A DNA stretch of 64,000 nucleotides from Pseudomonas sihuiensis (GCF_900106015.1 NZ_LT629797.1:558001-622000), one strand, 5' to 3'; positions 16,475 through 27,073 are shown, counted from the stretch's first letter. Program-made: numbers and translations. Notes: generated by a model not told the origin, from the letters alone.

Positions 16475-17191
16475 ATGAACAACCTGATCGAGGTCAGCAG
16501 CCTCAGCAAGACCTTCACCCTGCACCAGCAGAACGGCGTCGTCCTGCAGGTGCTGCGTGACCTGAATTTCGCCGTGCGCGGCGGCGAGTGCCTGGTGCTG
16601 CATGGGCAGTCCGGCGCCGGCAAGTCGACCCTGCTGCGCACCCTGTACGGCAACTACCTGGCGGCCGGCGGCAGCATCCGCATCCGTCACCAGGGCGCGC
16701 CGGTGGAGCTGGTCGGCGCCGAGCCGCGTCAGGTGCTGGCGGTGCGCCGGCAGAGTCTGGGTTATGTCAGTCAGTTCCTGCGGGTGATCCCGCGCGTCTC
16801 GACCCTGGACGTGGTGATGGAGCCGGCGTTGTCGCGCGGCTGGCCGCGCAGCGACGCCGAGGCGCGGGCCAAGGCCCTGCTGGCCCGCCTCAACATTCCC
16901 GAGGCGCTGTGGCAGTTGGCACCGGGCACCTTCTCCGGGGGCGAGCAGCAGCGCGTCAATATCGCCCGCGGCTTCATGGTCGAGTGGCCGGTGCTGCTGC
17001 TCGACGAGCCCACCGCCTCGTTGGACGACGCCAACCGCCAGGTGGTGCTGGAGCTGATCAACGAAGCCAAGGCCGCAGGCAGCGCACTGATTGGCATTTT
17101 CCACGACCGCACCGCCCGTGAGGCGGTGGCCGACCGTTACCTCGATATGAGCGCCGAGGCGGCGCAACCGGAGTACGTCTATGTCGTCTGA
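16475..17191 (+). CDS. phnL: C-P lyase ABC-type subunit PhnL
   Basis: A 238-residue ABC ATPase with Walker A GQSGAGKST (about residue 45), signature FSGGEQQRVNIARG, Walker B LLLDEPTASLD and the H-loop HDR. Like PhnK it belongs to the C-P lyase machinery, not to an importer. Start ATG 16475 follows GAGGTGTAT; a GTG two codons earlier is an alternative. It overlaps phnM by 11 bases. It is separated from phnK by REPs, so its expression may be lower unless read-through is efficient. Confidence 0.92.
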   Translation: MNNLIEVSSLSKTFTLHQQNGVVLQVLRDLNFAVRGGECLVLHGQSGAGKSTLLRTLYGNYLAAGGSIRIRHQGAPVELVGAEPRQVLAVRRQSLGYVSQFLRVIPRVSTLDVVMEPALSRGWPRSDAEARAKALLARLNIPEALWQLAPGTFSGGEQQRVNIARGFMVEWPVLLLDEPTASLDDANRQVVLELINEAKAAGSALIGIFHDRTAREAVADRYLDMSAEAAQPEYVYVV

Positions 17192-18326
17192 ACAGATTCT
17201 CAGCAACGCCCGCGTCGTCACCGCTGAGCGGGAATTCCTGGGTAGCCTGCTGCTGCGTGACGGACTGATCGCAGCGGTGGACGAGGGCGCCAGCCGCCTG
17301 CCGCAGGCCCAGGATCTCGGCGGCGATTACCTGCTGCCGGGGTTGGTGGAGTTGCACACCGACAACCTGGAAAAACATATGAGCCCCAGGCCGGGAGTCG
17401 ATTGGCCCTCGGCCTCGGCGGTGTTGACCCACGACGCGCAGATCGTCGCCGCCGGTATCACCACGGTGTTCGATGCGCTGGCCATCGGCGACATCAACCC
17501 GCGCGGGCGGCGCATGCAGCAGTTGCCGGCGATGATCGAGGCCATCGCTGCCAGCGAGGCGGCCGGGCAGACTCGCGCCGAGCACCGCCTGCACCTGCGT
17601 TGCGAGCTGTGCCACCCGGATGCCCTGACCATCTACCGCGACCTTGTGGAGCACCCGCTGGTGGCGCTGGTTTCGGTGATGGATCACTCGCCCGGCCAGC
17701 GCCAGTTCGCCAAGGTGGAGAAGTACCGCGAGTACTACATGGGCAAGTATCACCTGAGCTCGGCGGAGATGGAGGATTTCCTTCAGGAGCAGATCGCCAA
17801 CTCGCACCAATACAGCGACCGCCAGCGCCGCGCCATCGTCGAGGACTGCCACGCCCGGGGCATCTCGGTGGCCAGCCATGACGACGCGACCCTGGCCCAT
17901 GTGCAGGAGTCGGCCGGCTTCGGCATGGCCATCGCCGAGTTTCCCACCACCCTGGAAGCGGCCAGAGCCAGCCACGAGCTGGGGCTGAAGGTGCTGATGG
18001 GGGCACCGAATGTGGTGCGCGGCGGCTCGCACTCCGGCAATATCGCCGCCGCCGAACTGGCGCGCCACGGCGTGCTGGATATCCTCTCCAGCGACTACTA
18101 CCCGGCCAGTCTGCTGCATGCTGCCTGGCTGCTCGTCGGGCAGGACAACGACTATGATTTGCCTGCGGCCATCGCCACCGTGAGCCGCGCGCCGGCCAGG
18201 GCGGCCGGACTGGATGACCGCGGCGAGATCCGCGTCGGCCTGCGCGCCGACCTGGTACAGGCCAGGGCCCATGGCCAGCAGCCGGTGATCCAGCAGGTGT
18301 GGCGCCAAGCACGAAGGGTATTCTGA
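17181..18326 (+). CDS. phnM: RPnTP hydrolase PhnM
   Basis: A 381-residue amidohydrolase-superfamily enzyme that removes pyrophosphate from alpha-D-ribose 1-methylphosphonate 5-triphosphate. The metal-binding motif ELHTDNLEKH sits near residue 57, and further His/Asp ligands occur in VASHDDATLAH and the C-terminal LSSDYYP stretch. It starts within the last codons of phnL and its stop overlaps the phnN start (TGATG). Length and motifs are typical. Confidence 0.94.
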   Translation: MSSEQILSNARVVTAEREFLGSLLLRDGLIAAVDEGASRLPQAQDLGGDYLLPGLVELHTDNLEKHMSPRPGVDWPSASAVLTHDAQIVAAGITTVFDALAIGDINPRGRRMQQLPAMIEAIAASEAAGQTRAEHRLHLRCELCHPDALTIYRDLVEHPLVALVSVMDHSPGQRQFAKVEKYREYYMGKYHLSSAEMEDFLQEQIANSHQYSDRQRRAIVEDCHARGISVASHDDATLAHVQESAGFGMAIAEFPTTLEAARASHELGLKVLMGAPNVVRGGSHSGNIAAAELARHGVLDILSSDYYPASLLHAAWLLVGQDNDYDLPAAIATVSRAPARAAGLDDRGEIRVGLRADLVQARAHGQQPVIQQVWRQARRVF

Positions 18327-18925
18327 TGCAGGGCAGGTTGATCTATCTGATGGGGCCTTCGGGCTCGGGCAAGGACAGCCTGTTGCAAGCCGCACGTGCG
18401 CCGCTGGAGGCGCACGGCTGCCGTTTCGCCCGGCGGGTTATCACCCGCAGCGCGGAGTCGGTAGGCGAGGACGCACTGGGCGTCACCCCGGACGAGTTCG
18501 AGCGTCTGCAGGGCGAGGGCGCCTTCGCCCTGAGCTGGCGTGCCAACGGCCTGGCCTACGGCATCCCGCGTGAGATCGACGACTGGCTGAGCGCCGGGCA
18601 GGACGTACTGATCAACGGCTCGCGCGGCCATCTGGAGGTCGCCCGCCAGCGCTATCCGGATCTGCTGGCGATTCTTCTGCAGGTCGACGAGGCGGTGCTG
18701 CGCCAGCGCTTGCTGGCCCGTGGCCGGGAAACGCCGGAGCAGATCGAACAGCGCCTGGCGCGCAGCCGCAGCTTTACCCCTATGGGAGGCGCTTCAGCGG
18801 CGACTGTCGCGGCTAAAGCCCCTCCCACAGGGGAGTGCCTGGCAATCCTCGACAACTCTGGCCCCCTGCAACACACCGTCAGCCGCCTGCTGCATCTGCT
18901 CGACGAGGCCCGCCAATGCGCCTGA
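18326..18925 (+). CDS. phnN: Ribose 1,5-bisphosphokinase PhnN (with REP-derived insert)
   Basis: A 199-residue guanylate-kinase-fold enzyme making PRPP from ribose 1,5-bisphosphate. The P-loop GPSGSGKDS is at about residues 10-18, and conserved parts run to RSRSFTP near 152. The next 16 residues (about 153-168, MGGASAATVAAKAPPT) are encoded by a complete REP sequence at DNA 18783-18829. The normal sequence then resumes with CLAILDNSGPL. The insert keeps the frame, and its position is a surface-type segment before the last helix, so function may be retained. The ATG overlaps the phnM stop; the end overlaps phnP by 10 bases. Confidence 0.92.
   Translation: MQGRLIYLMGPSGSGKDSLLQAARAPLEAHGCRFARRVITRSAESVGEDALGVTPDEFERLQGEGAFALSWRANGLAYGIPREIDDWLSAGQDVLINGSRGHLEVARQRYPDLLAILLQVDEAVLRQRLLARGRETPEQIEQRLARSRSFTPMGGASAATVAAKAPPTGECLAILDNSGPLQHTVSRLLHLLDEARQCA
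18783..18829. repeat. REP inside phnN coding sequence
   Basis: TGGGAGGCGCTTCAGCGGCGA, a short spacer, then TCGCGGCTAAAGCCCCTCCCA form an inverted REP pair of the same family as 29082-29166 and 45748-45809. It contributes about 16 codons to phnN. Confidence 0.85.
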
Positions 18926-19680
18926 CCCTGCTCGGCAGCGGCGATGCTCGCCAGGTGCCCGTGTACAACTGCAGCTGCCCGGCTTGTGATGCGGCGCGCG
19001 TGTATCCGGCGCGGCGCCGTGGCCCCTGTTGCGCGCTGATCGAATGCGGCGCGCAGCGCTGGCTGATCGACAGCGGCCTGACCGACCTTACCGAGCGCTT
19101 CGCGCCGCACAGCCTCAGCGGCATTCTGCAGACCCACTACCACGCCGACCACGCCCAGGGTCTGCTGCACCTGCGCTGGGGCCAGGGGCTGGTGATTCCG
19201 GTGCATGGCCCGGACGACCCGGAAGGGCTGGCCGATCTGTACAAGCACCCCGGCATCCTCGACTTCAGCCAGCCATTCGCCGCATTCGAGCGTCGCCAAT
19301 TGGGCGAACTGCAGGTCACCGCGCTACCGCTGACGCATTCCAAACCGACCTTCGGGTATTTGTTCGAGGGGAAGGGGTTCGAAGGGCAGGGCCGGCGTAT
19401 CGCCTATCTCACCGACACGGTTGGTGTGCCCGAGGCCAGTTGCGCCGAATTGCAGCGTGCACCGCTGGATCTGCTGGTGCTCGATTGCTCCACCGCGCCG
19501 CAACCCGTTGCACCACGTAACCACAACGACCTGACCCGCGCGCTGGAGGTCATCGAGCGGTTGCAGCCAACGCATGCAGTGCTGACCCATATCGGCCATG
19601 CCTTCGATACCTGGTTGCTGGAGCATCCCGAGGCGTTACCGAGTGGCGTGAGCCTGGCCAGCGATGGCCTGGTGCTTTGA
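18916..19680 (+). CDS. phnP: Phosphoribosyl cyclic phosphodiesterase PhnP
   Basis: A 254-residue metallo-beta-lactamase-fold hydrolase that opens 5-phosphoribosyl 1,2-cyclic phosphate, the last specific step of the C-P lyase pathway. The metal motif THYHADHAQG occurs near residue 75. Further ligands lie in LTDT and the C-terminal LTHIGH stretch, and an N-terminal CSCPAC cluster provides the structural Zn site typical of PhnP. The start lies inside the phnN end. It is the last gene of the phn operon; I see no strong terminator in the 80 bases that follow. Confidence 0.94.
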   Translation: MRLTLLGSGDARQVPVYNCSCPACDAARVYPARRRGPCCALIECGAQRWLIDSGLTDLTERFAPHSLSGILQTHYHADHAQGLLHLRWGQGLVIPVHGPDDPEGLADLYKHPGILDFSQPFAAFERRQLGELQVTALPLTHSKPTFGYLFEGKGFEGQGRRIAYLTDTVGVPEASCAELQRAPLDLLVLDCSTAPQPVAPRNHNDLTRALEVIERLQPTHAVLTHIGHAFDTWLLEHPEALPSGVSLASDGLVL

Positions 19681-19762
19681 TCTTGGTGTAACCAAATATT
19701 TCGATTCGCGCGGCTTTGCCGTTACAGTGCAAAGCCTTCCGATTTCTCGCCCTAAGAACAGC

Positions 19763-20962
19763 ATGAACACTCGTCGCATTACTCTGCTGCTGTGTACAGC
19801 CGAAACCCTGGGCATGGCCGGCTTTGCCCTGTTCGCCGCATTGTTGCCGCAGTTCCAGGCGCTCTGGGGGCTGAGCAATACCGAGGCGGGCTGGATCGGC
19901 GGCGGCTTCTTTCTCGGCTATATGCTGGCCGTGCCGGTGCTCACCGGCCTGACCGACCGCCACGATGCCCGGCTGATCTACCTGTGGGCCATGCTGCTGA
20001 CGGCCGTGGCCAGCGCCGGCTTCGTCTTCGCCGATGGTTTCTGGTCGGCGCTGCTCTGGCGTGTGCTGGCCGGCATCGGTCTGGCGGGCACCTACATGCC
20101 GGGGCTCAAGGCGTTATCAGAACGCATCGACGGTGCTTCGCAGTCGCGCGCCATCGCCTTCTATACCGCCAGTTTCGGCCTGGGTACGGCGCTGTCCTTC
20201 ACCCTGTCCGGCGAACTGGCCAAGCTCGGTGGCTGGCAGGTGCCGGCATTGCTCAGCGGCGCCTGCGCGTTGCTGGCCTGGGCGCTGGTGTACTGGGGGC
20301 TGGCGCCGAAACCGGTGGTGGTGCATACGCCGCGCAATCTGCTGGATCTGGCACCGCTGAAAAGTCGCGCGGTGTTGGCCTACTGCCTGGCCTACGCGAT
20401 GCACAACCTGGAGCTGTTCGCCCTGCGCGCCTGGCTGGTGGCCTTCGTGGTGTTCTCCGGGCATTTTCAGGGCGTCGATCCCTGGTTGTCCGGTACCTGG
20501 GTGGCGATGCTGGCAACGCTGATCGGCATGCCGTCGAGCATTCTTGGCAATGAGCTGGCGCTGCGTTTCGGTCGGCAGCGCTGGCTGATCGGCGTGATGT
20601 TCGCCTCCGCGCTGCTGGCAGTCGTGGTCGGCCTGGGGGCGGCACTGCCGTTCTGGGGGATGCTGGTGTTGGTGCTGCTTTACGCGGTGACCGTGACCGC
20701 CGACTCGGCTTCGCTGACCGCCGGGTTGGTCAGCGTCGCCCCGGCCAGCCATCGTGGTGCGGCGATGGCGCTGTATTCCTGCACCGGTTTTACCGGCGCG
20801 TTCCTCGGCCCGTTGCTGTTCGGCATGACCCTCGATGCCCTGGGCGATCAGCAGTTGCTCGGCTGGTGGGCAGCGTTCGCGCTGATGGGCCTGCTACTGA
20901 CGCTGGGGCCGCTGGCGCTATGGTGGGCGGGCAAGGCACGCGAGGGCAGTGCTCGTTTGTAG
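19763..20962 (+). CDS. MFS transporter
   Basis: A 399-residue major facilitator with about 12 hydrophobic segments. The loop between TM2 and TM3 carries the family-like LTGLTDRHDARLIYL motif, and TM1 reads TLGMAGFALFAALLPQF. The substrate cannot be deduced. Start ATG 19763 is the first codon that leads directly into TM1; the frame remains open upstream over the phnP end but has no similarity there. It could be transcribed from read-through of phn, 82 bases upstream, or its own promoter. Confidence 0.85.
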   Translation: MNTRRITLLLCTAETLGMAGFALFAALLPQFQALWGLSNTEAGWIGGGFFLGYMLAVPVLTGLTDRHDARLIYLWAMLLTAVASAGFVFADGFWSALLWRVLAGIGLAGTYMPGLKALSERIDGASQSRAIAFYTASFGLGTALSFTLSGELAKLGGWQVPALLSGACALLAWALVYWGLAPKPVVVHTPRNLLDLAPLKSRAVLAYCLAYAMHNLELFALRAWLVAFVVFSGHFQGVDPWLSGTWVAMLATLIGMPSSILGNELALRFGRQRWLIGVMFASALLAVVVGLGAALPFWGMLVLVLLYAVTVTADSASLTAGLVSVAPASHRGAAMALYSCTGFTGAFLGPLLFGMTLDALGDQQLLGWWAAFALMGLLLTLGPLALWWAGKAREGSARL

Positions 20963-20983
20963 ATCAGGCATGCCTGCTGTGTG

Positions 20984-21593
20984 TCATGCCTTCATCCCCA
21001 GCGCTTCAGCCTTGCGCAGCCAGCTCTGGCGCTGTTCCTCATTGGACGGGCGAACCGGGGCGAATTCGCTCAGGCGGCGAGTCTTGATCCCGCAGAAACC
21101 GAGAATGGTGCGCACCATCTGCCGATGCGCCGGAGCGCCGTAGATCCAGCGGAAGTACCAGCGTGGCGTGTCCATGGTCACCAACAGGTCAGCGCTGCGC
21201 CCACTGAGGAGCTTGTCCCAGAGTTGTGAGCGGTTGCGATACTTGAAGGCGAAGCCGGGCAGGAACACCCGGTCGAAGAAACCCTTGAGCAGTGCAGGAA
21301 TGCCGCCCCACCAGACCGGGTAGACGAACACCAGATGCTCGGCCCAGTGGATCAGACGCTGAGCTTCGAGCAGATCCGGCTCCAGATTCTGGCTCTGCTC
21401 GTAACCTTCACGCAGGATCGGGTCGAACTGCATCTCGCCCAGCCTGAGCTGGCGCACCACGTGCCCCTTGCTGCGTGCTCCCAGGCTGTAGGCCTCGGCC
21501 AGGGCGTGGCAGAGGCTGTCCTTCTTGGGGGTGCCGAGAATCAGCAGGATTCGTTTGCCATCGCCTTCCAGCGGTGTGGCGCCGCTCTTGCCT

Positions 21594-21601
<8 letters not shown>
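20984..21601 (-). CDS. NAD(P)H-dependent flavodoxin-fold oxidoreductase
   Basis: A 205-residue protein of the Flavodoxin_2/NQO family. The FMN phosphate loop is [18 protein letters not shown] (about residues 21-38), and the conserved [21 protein letters not shown] segment (about 95-115) contacts flavin and quinone. It probably reduces quinones or related electrophiles using NAD(P)H in the cytoplasm. Its ATG overlaps the fumC stop codon by 8 bases, so it is translationally coupled to the fumarase gene upstream. Compared with MdaB/KefF-type enzymes it is of normal length. Confidence 0.85.
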
Positions 21602-22988
<1,387 letters not shown>

Positions 22989-23094
22989 GGCGTTCTCCGG
23001 GGCAATTGCAAGGTTGCTGGCAGTTTAGGTCGTGCCGCCGAAGACTGGTTCCACAACTTATCTATAAGGTTGATTGGAGCCTTTGAGCGGGCGA

Positions 23095-24106
23095 CTACCA
23101 GCGGGCGTGGGTTTCACCCAGCCAGCCCAGCGCTCCGTCCACCGGTACGCGCTCGCCTTTAGGGCCGCGCAGCACGCCATCGTAATGACCGAAGCGCTGT
23201 ACGGTGCTGGCGTGAAAGGGCCCGAGCTTGGGGCAGGCCTTGTGCAGTTGGCGGGGCGTGAAGCGCAGAGCCACGCAATCATCTTCGCTGTCCAGGCGCC
23301 AGGGGGCCAGTGGCGCCTGTGAACTGCGCTCGATATGCAGGGGGGCTGTCGAGCAGTTGCACTTCACCGCCGAACCACAGGGAATTTTCCGACAGGCCGC
23401 TGTGATCGAGCCAGCCAGCACCGAAGTTGCCGGCGATGCCGCCCGCTGCAGCGAAGGCCGCGCGCTGCCAGTAAGTGTTCAGCGGCCAGACGCCGCGACC
23501 GAAGTCCAGTGCGGCGAAGCTCTGGCCCGGCACGCAGCTGTAATGCTGGCCGCCCAACTGCAGGCTGCCGGCGGTGGGCAGGCCGAGTTGCCGACTGGTG
23601 GCATGAAAGCCGCCATGTTGCAACGGCGCGACCAGATTGACCGATTGCAGATGGGCAGGACGCTGAATGTCCAGGGCCACCTGCAGGGGCTGGCCGCCTA
23701 TATCCGGGGCGGCAGCGGTGAGGCGCAGGCGTCCGGGGTGCTCGTCGATGCGCAGTTGCAGGCGAGAGTGGCTGAAGGCGTGGCTCTCCAGCGGCAAGTC
23801 GGGCAGTTGGCAACCCAGAGCGAAGGGGCGGAACTGGGCATGGGCGACGGCCTGACCGGATTCCAGATCGAGAAAGTAGGCGGCGCCGTAGCCCAGGTAA
23901 TCGAGATCGGCGAGGGTCAGCGAGAGCATCCACTGCGGAGTGGTGATGCACCAGTGATTCCAGCGCTTGCGCCGCCCGGCGTGACCATGCAGGGTACAGT
24001 CCACCTGCGGTCGATTGGACCAACCAATGGCCTCGTCCAGCAGTCGACCTTTGCTGTCGCAAAGCGGCTGGAGCGGAAGGGGCGCGTGTGAGGTGAGGCT
24101 GGTCAT
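23095..24106 (-). pseudogene. DUF2804 protein, frameshifted at a C6 run
   Basis: Two overlapping minus-strand frames together make one DUF2804-type protein of about 336 residues. The 5' part (ATG 24106 to about 23340) starts PLCDSKGRLLDEAIGWSNRP and carries the family's WNHWCI and LDFGRGVWPLNTYWQRA stretches. The 3' part continues in the next frame as LHIERSSQAPLAPW and ends DGALGWLGETHARW. The shift occurs at six consecutive C on the coding strand (23340-23345); removing one C restores the frame. Without correction, translation stops at 23279 after scrambled residues. It could be a true mutation, phase variation or a sequencing error. Function of DUF2804 is unknown. Confidence 0.8.
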
Positions 24107-24381
24107 CGGGCACGTCCGTGTGTGTGCGCGGGCTGGCGATCAATTGCCGGCTCTTGAGGTGCGCACGCCTTGTTGAATAATGGGGAGGTCGCAAAGAATG
24201 CCGAGCCCAGCCGAGCATGAGCAAGTACTGGCATTTTGGCAACTGACCAGTGGGTGCGCCGGTCAACATGACGCGTGTGAGCCAGCGCACAACGCGCATC
24301 GCTTGAGGGATTTCCGCGCAGGGCACAAAATGCCGCCTTCGTAGTCTACCCAGACTCATTCACAACCTCTGGACGCTCTCC

Positions 24382-24879
24382 ATGCTCCGTTTTTCCAAAC
24401 TCTGCACCGCCGTTCTGCTCAGCGCGAGCGCATCCCTGGCCATGGCCGATGCTGCCAGTCACGCCGCCGATGCCGAGCGTTTTCTCAAGCTGGCCCACGC
24501 CGACAAGCTGACCGTGCCGGTGTACGGCCAGGTGCAGCAGATGTTCGCCCAGCGTTTCGCCGAGGCCCCGAACGGCAAGAAGGCGGTGCTTGAGAGTTAT
24601 CAGGCCAAGGCCAACACCGCGCTGGACAAGGCCGTCGGCTGGGACAAGCTGAAGCCGGACATGGTCAAGCTCTACACCAGCAACTTCAACGAGCAGGAGC
24701 TCAAGGACCTGATCGCCTTCTACGAGTCGCCGCTGGGACAGAAGGTGCTGCAGAAGATGCCGACCCTGACCGCACAATCTGCACAGATCACCCAGAGCAA
24801 GCTGGAAACCGCCGTGCCTGAGGTGAACAAGCTGCTGGCCGACATGAGCAACGAGCTCGGCCTGCCGAAACAGCCCTGA
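24382..24879 (+). CDS. DUF2059 exported protein
   Basis: A 165-residue protein with a signal peptide (MLRFSKLCTAVLLSASASLAMA). The C-terminal DUF2059 domain (about residues 85-145) contains YTSNFNEQELKDLIAFYESPLGQKVL, a highly recognisable family stretch. Probably periplasmic; function unknown. It is followed after 11 bases by a BolA-family gene and likely forms an operon with it. The 275 bases upstream, up to the DUF2804 gene, show no clear promoter elements. Confidence 0.85.
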   Translation: MLRFSKLCTAVLLSASASLAMADAASHAADAERFLKLAHADKLTVPVYGQVQQMFAQRFAEAPNGKKAVLESYQAKANTALDKAVGWDKLKPDMVKLYTSNFNEQELKDLIAFYESPLGQKVLQKMPTLTAQSAQITQSKLETAVPEVNKLLADMSNELGLPKQP

Positions 24880-24890
24880 TGGAGCTCGAG

Positions 24891-25184
24891 ATGTCCAAGC
24901 AAGACCTGATCGTCACCGCCCTGACGGCGCTGCAGCCCGAGTATCTCGATGTGCTGGATGAGAGCCATATGCACAGCCGCGGTCTGGAGACCCACTACAA
25001 GGCGGTGATCGTCAGCCCGGCGTTTGCCGGCCTGAATGCGGTCAAGCGACATCAGAAGGTCTATGCCACGGTCGGCGAGCTGATGGGGCAGATCCACGCG
25101 CTGGCGCTGCACACCTACACCCCGGAGGAGTGGGCGGCGCAGGGTGTGGCCCCGGCCTCGCCGACCTGCCGTGGCGGTCATTGA
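24891..25184 (+). CDS. BolA-family protein
   Basis: A 97-residue BolA/IbaG-type protein. Conserved signatures are DESHMHSRGLETHYKAVIVS in the middle and NAVKRHQKVYATVGELM, which forms the helix-turn-helix-like region with the invariant His. BolA proteins pair with monothiol glutaredoxins in Fe-S trafficking and influence morphology and biofilm. Start ATG 24891 has GGAG 6 nt upstream, and an ATG at 24879 overlaps the preceding stop. A degenerate REP lies immediately downstream. Confidence 0.87.
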   Translation: MSKQDLIVTALTALQPEYLDVLDESHMHSRGLETHYKAVIVSPAFAGLNAVKRHQKVYATVGELMGQIHALALHTYTPEEWAAQGVAPASPTCRGGH

Positions 25185-25185
25185 T

Positions 25186-25234
25186 GTAGCCCAATCCGCG
25201 GCAGCGATCCTTTCCCGGATTGCATCCGGACTAC
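25186..25234. repeat. Degenerate REP after bolA-like gene
   Basis: GTAGCCC, a spacer, then CCCGGATTGCATCCGGACTAC. The right arm matches the GTAGCCCGGAT REP family; the left arm has decayed. Confidence 0.65.
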
Positions 25235-25333
25235 GCGACAGGCTGTCGCGCCCTGTCGCCAACTTGCCCTGGCAATTCGCCGATTTGTTAGAATCCGCCC
25301 GCGCCGGCCCACGCCGGCGCTTTCGTTGAGATT

Positions 25334-25454
25334 CTCGATCTAGCGAGCTAGAGCCATGCAAGGCAAAAACAGGCGAGGAAGCGCAGTGTACTTTTGTACA
25401 TGAGCATTCCAAGCCTGTTTTTAACGCAGCAGGGCCGACGCGCAGCTGATCGAG
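25334..25454. repeat. 121-bp imperfect inverted repeat upstream of trhO
   Basis: The element begins CTCGATC and ends GATCGAG. Its arms share AAAAACAGGC/GCCTGTTTTT, and it centres on TGTAC-TTTT-GTACA. Each arm is about 58 bases and pairs with several bulges. It ends 44 bases before trhO. It looks like a MITE-like or structured-RNA repeat; I believe related sequences are dispersed in Pseudomonas genomes, but I cannot verify this. Apart from this and the adjacent REP, the 25185-25498 gap holds nothing I recognise. Confidence 0.6.
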
Positions 25455-25498
25455 GGCCAGTCCGCCCTTTACGTGGGCGACTACTGAGAGAACTGTTC

Positions 25499-26437
25499 AT
25501 GACCGACAAGATCGTCGTCGCGGCGTTGTATAAATTCGTCTCCCTGCCGGATTATCAGGCGCTGCGCGAACCCCTGCTGCAAACCCTGATCGATAACGAC
25601 ATCAAGGGCACCCTGTTGCTCGCCGAAGAGGGTATCAATGGCACCGTTTCCGGCACCCGCACCGCTATCGATGCGCTGCTCGCCTGGTTCCGCCTGGATG
25701 CCCGTCTGGCCGATATCGACCACAAGGAATCCTATTGCGATGAACAGCCGTTCTATCGCACCAAGGTCAAGCTGAAGAAAGAGATCGTTACCCTCGGCGT
25801 GCCCGGTGTCGACCCCAACCAGCGCGTCGGTACCTACGTTGAGCCGCAGGACTGGAACGCCCTGATCAGCGACCCAGAAGTGCTGCTGATCGATACCCGC
25901 AACGACTATGAGGTGGCCATCGGTACCTTCGAGGGCGCCATCGACCCCAAGACCAAGTCTTTCCGCGAGTTCCCCGAGTACATCAAGGCCCACTTCGACC
26001 CGAGCAAACACAAGAAGGTGGCGATGTTCTGCACCGGCGGTATCCGCTGCGAGAAGGCCTCCAGCTACATGCTCGGCGAGGGTTTCGAGGAGGTCTATCA
26101 CCTCAAGGGCGGCATCCTCAAATATCTCGAGGAAGTACCGCAGGAGCAGACCAAGTGGCAGGGCGACTGCTTCGTCTTCGATAATCGTGTAACCGTGCGT
26201 CATGACCTGTCCGAGGGCGACTACGATCAGTGTCACGCCTGCCGCACGCCGATCTCCGTGGAAGACCGCCAGTCCGAGTTCTACAGCCCCGGCGTCAGCT
26301 GTCCACATTGCTGGGATTCGCTGCCGGAGAAAACCCGTGAGAGCGCCCGCGAGCGGCAGAAGCAGATCGAACTGGCGCGCCAGCGCAACCAGCCGCACCC
26401 GATTGGCCGCGACCCCCGCCAACTGAACGAGGCCTGA
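25499..26437 (+). CDS. trhO: tRNA uridine(34) hydroxylase TrhO (rhodanese domain)
   Basis: A 312-residue YceA/TrhO protein that makes 5-hydroxyuridine at wobble position 34 of certain tRNAs using O2. It has an N-terminal acylphosphatase-like domain ([24 protein letters not shown]), a rhodanese domain with the active-site loop [10 protein letters not shown] (Cys178), and a C-terminal zinc-binding part with CHACR and CPHCW pairs. ATG 25499 follows GAGAGAA. The 4-base gap to the DsbA-like gene suggests an operon with that gene and the ABC exporter. Confidence 0.93.
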   Translation: MTDKIVVAALYKFVSLPDYQALREPLLQTLIDNDIKGTLLLAEEGINGTVSGTRTAIDALLAWFRLDARLADIDHKESYCDEQPFYRTKVKLKKEIVTLGVPGVDPNQRVGTYVEPQDWNALISDPEVLLIDTRNDYEVAIGTFEGAIDPKTKSFREFPEYIKAHFDPSKHKKVAMFCTGGIRCEKASSYMLGEGFEEVYHLKGGILKYLEEVPQEQTKWQGDCFVFDNRVTVRHDLSEGDYDQCHACRTPISVEDRQSEFYSPGVSCPHCWDSLPEKTRESARERQKQIELARQRNQPHPIGRDPRQLNEA

Positions 26438-26440
26438 CCC

Positions 26441-27073
26441 ATGGCTAGCCGCCTGCTCTACGTGATGGACCCGATGTGCTCCTGGTGTTGGGGTTTCGCC
26501 CCGGTGGTCGAAGCACTGGCCGAGCAGGCTGCGGCCGCCGGCGTGCCGCTGCAGGTCGTGGTGGGTGGCCTGCGCCGCGATCAGGTGGCGATCGATGCGG
26601 CCGCGCGGGTGCGTTACCTGGGCTACTGGCAGGCGGTCAACGCCAGTACCGGGCAGCTGTTCGACTTCGAACGCGGGCTGCCCGAGGGGCTGGTGTACGA
26701 CACCGAGCCAGCCTGCCGTGCGCTGGTCACCGCGCGCCAGCTCGATGCCGCAAGCGCCTGGACGCTGCTCAAGCTGGTTCAGCAAGCCTTCTACACCGAG
26801 GGTGCCGACGTCACCCAGGCCAGCGTGCTGGTGCAACTGGCCGAGCAGGCGGGCATCCCGCGCATCGAGTTCGCCGAGGCCTTCGACAGTCAGGCCATGC
26901 AGGAGGCGACTGCTGCCGACTTCACCTGGGTACAGGATCTGGGCATCGCCGGCTTCCCCACCTTGTTGGCGGAGCGCGACGGCCAGCTGGCGCTGCTGAC
27001 CAACGGCTATCAACCGCTCGCGGTACTGGCGCCGCTGCTGGGCCGCTGGCTGGAGCGCGCTGCCAATGCCTGA
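26441..27073 (+). CDS. DsbA-family thioredoxin-fold protein
   Basis: A 210-residue cytoplasmic DsbA-like protein; no signal peptide is present. The active-site dithiol CSWC is at residues 13-16 in the context VMDPMCSWCWGFAP, and the cis-Pro loop is IAGFPTLL near 170. The helical insertion is typical of the FrnE/2-hydroxychromene isomerase-like branch. Its end overlaps the ABC exporter start by 8 bases. The partner is unknown; a role in cytosolic thiol redox is inferred. Confidence 0.85.
   Translation: MASRLLYVMDPMCSWCWGFAPVVEALAEQAAAAGVPLQVVVGGLRRDQVAIDAAARVRYLGYWQAVNASTGQLFDFERGLPEGLVYDTEPACRALVTARQLDAASAWTLLKLVQQAFYTEGADVTQASVLVQLAEQAGIPRIEFAEAFDSQAMQEATAADFTWVQDLGIAGFPTLLAERDGQLALLTNGYQPLAVLAPLLGRWLERAANA

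Noticed and set aside
23330..23350. Programmed ribosomal frameshifting at the C6 run in the DUF2804 gene
   Set aside because: I see no slippery heptamer with a downstream stimulator and know of no precedent in this family; mutation or sequencing error is simpler.
23228..24091. 287-codon plus-strand frame
   Set aside because: It lies opposite the DUF2804 pseudogene and has no recognisable domain; it is a shadow frame.
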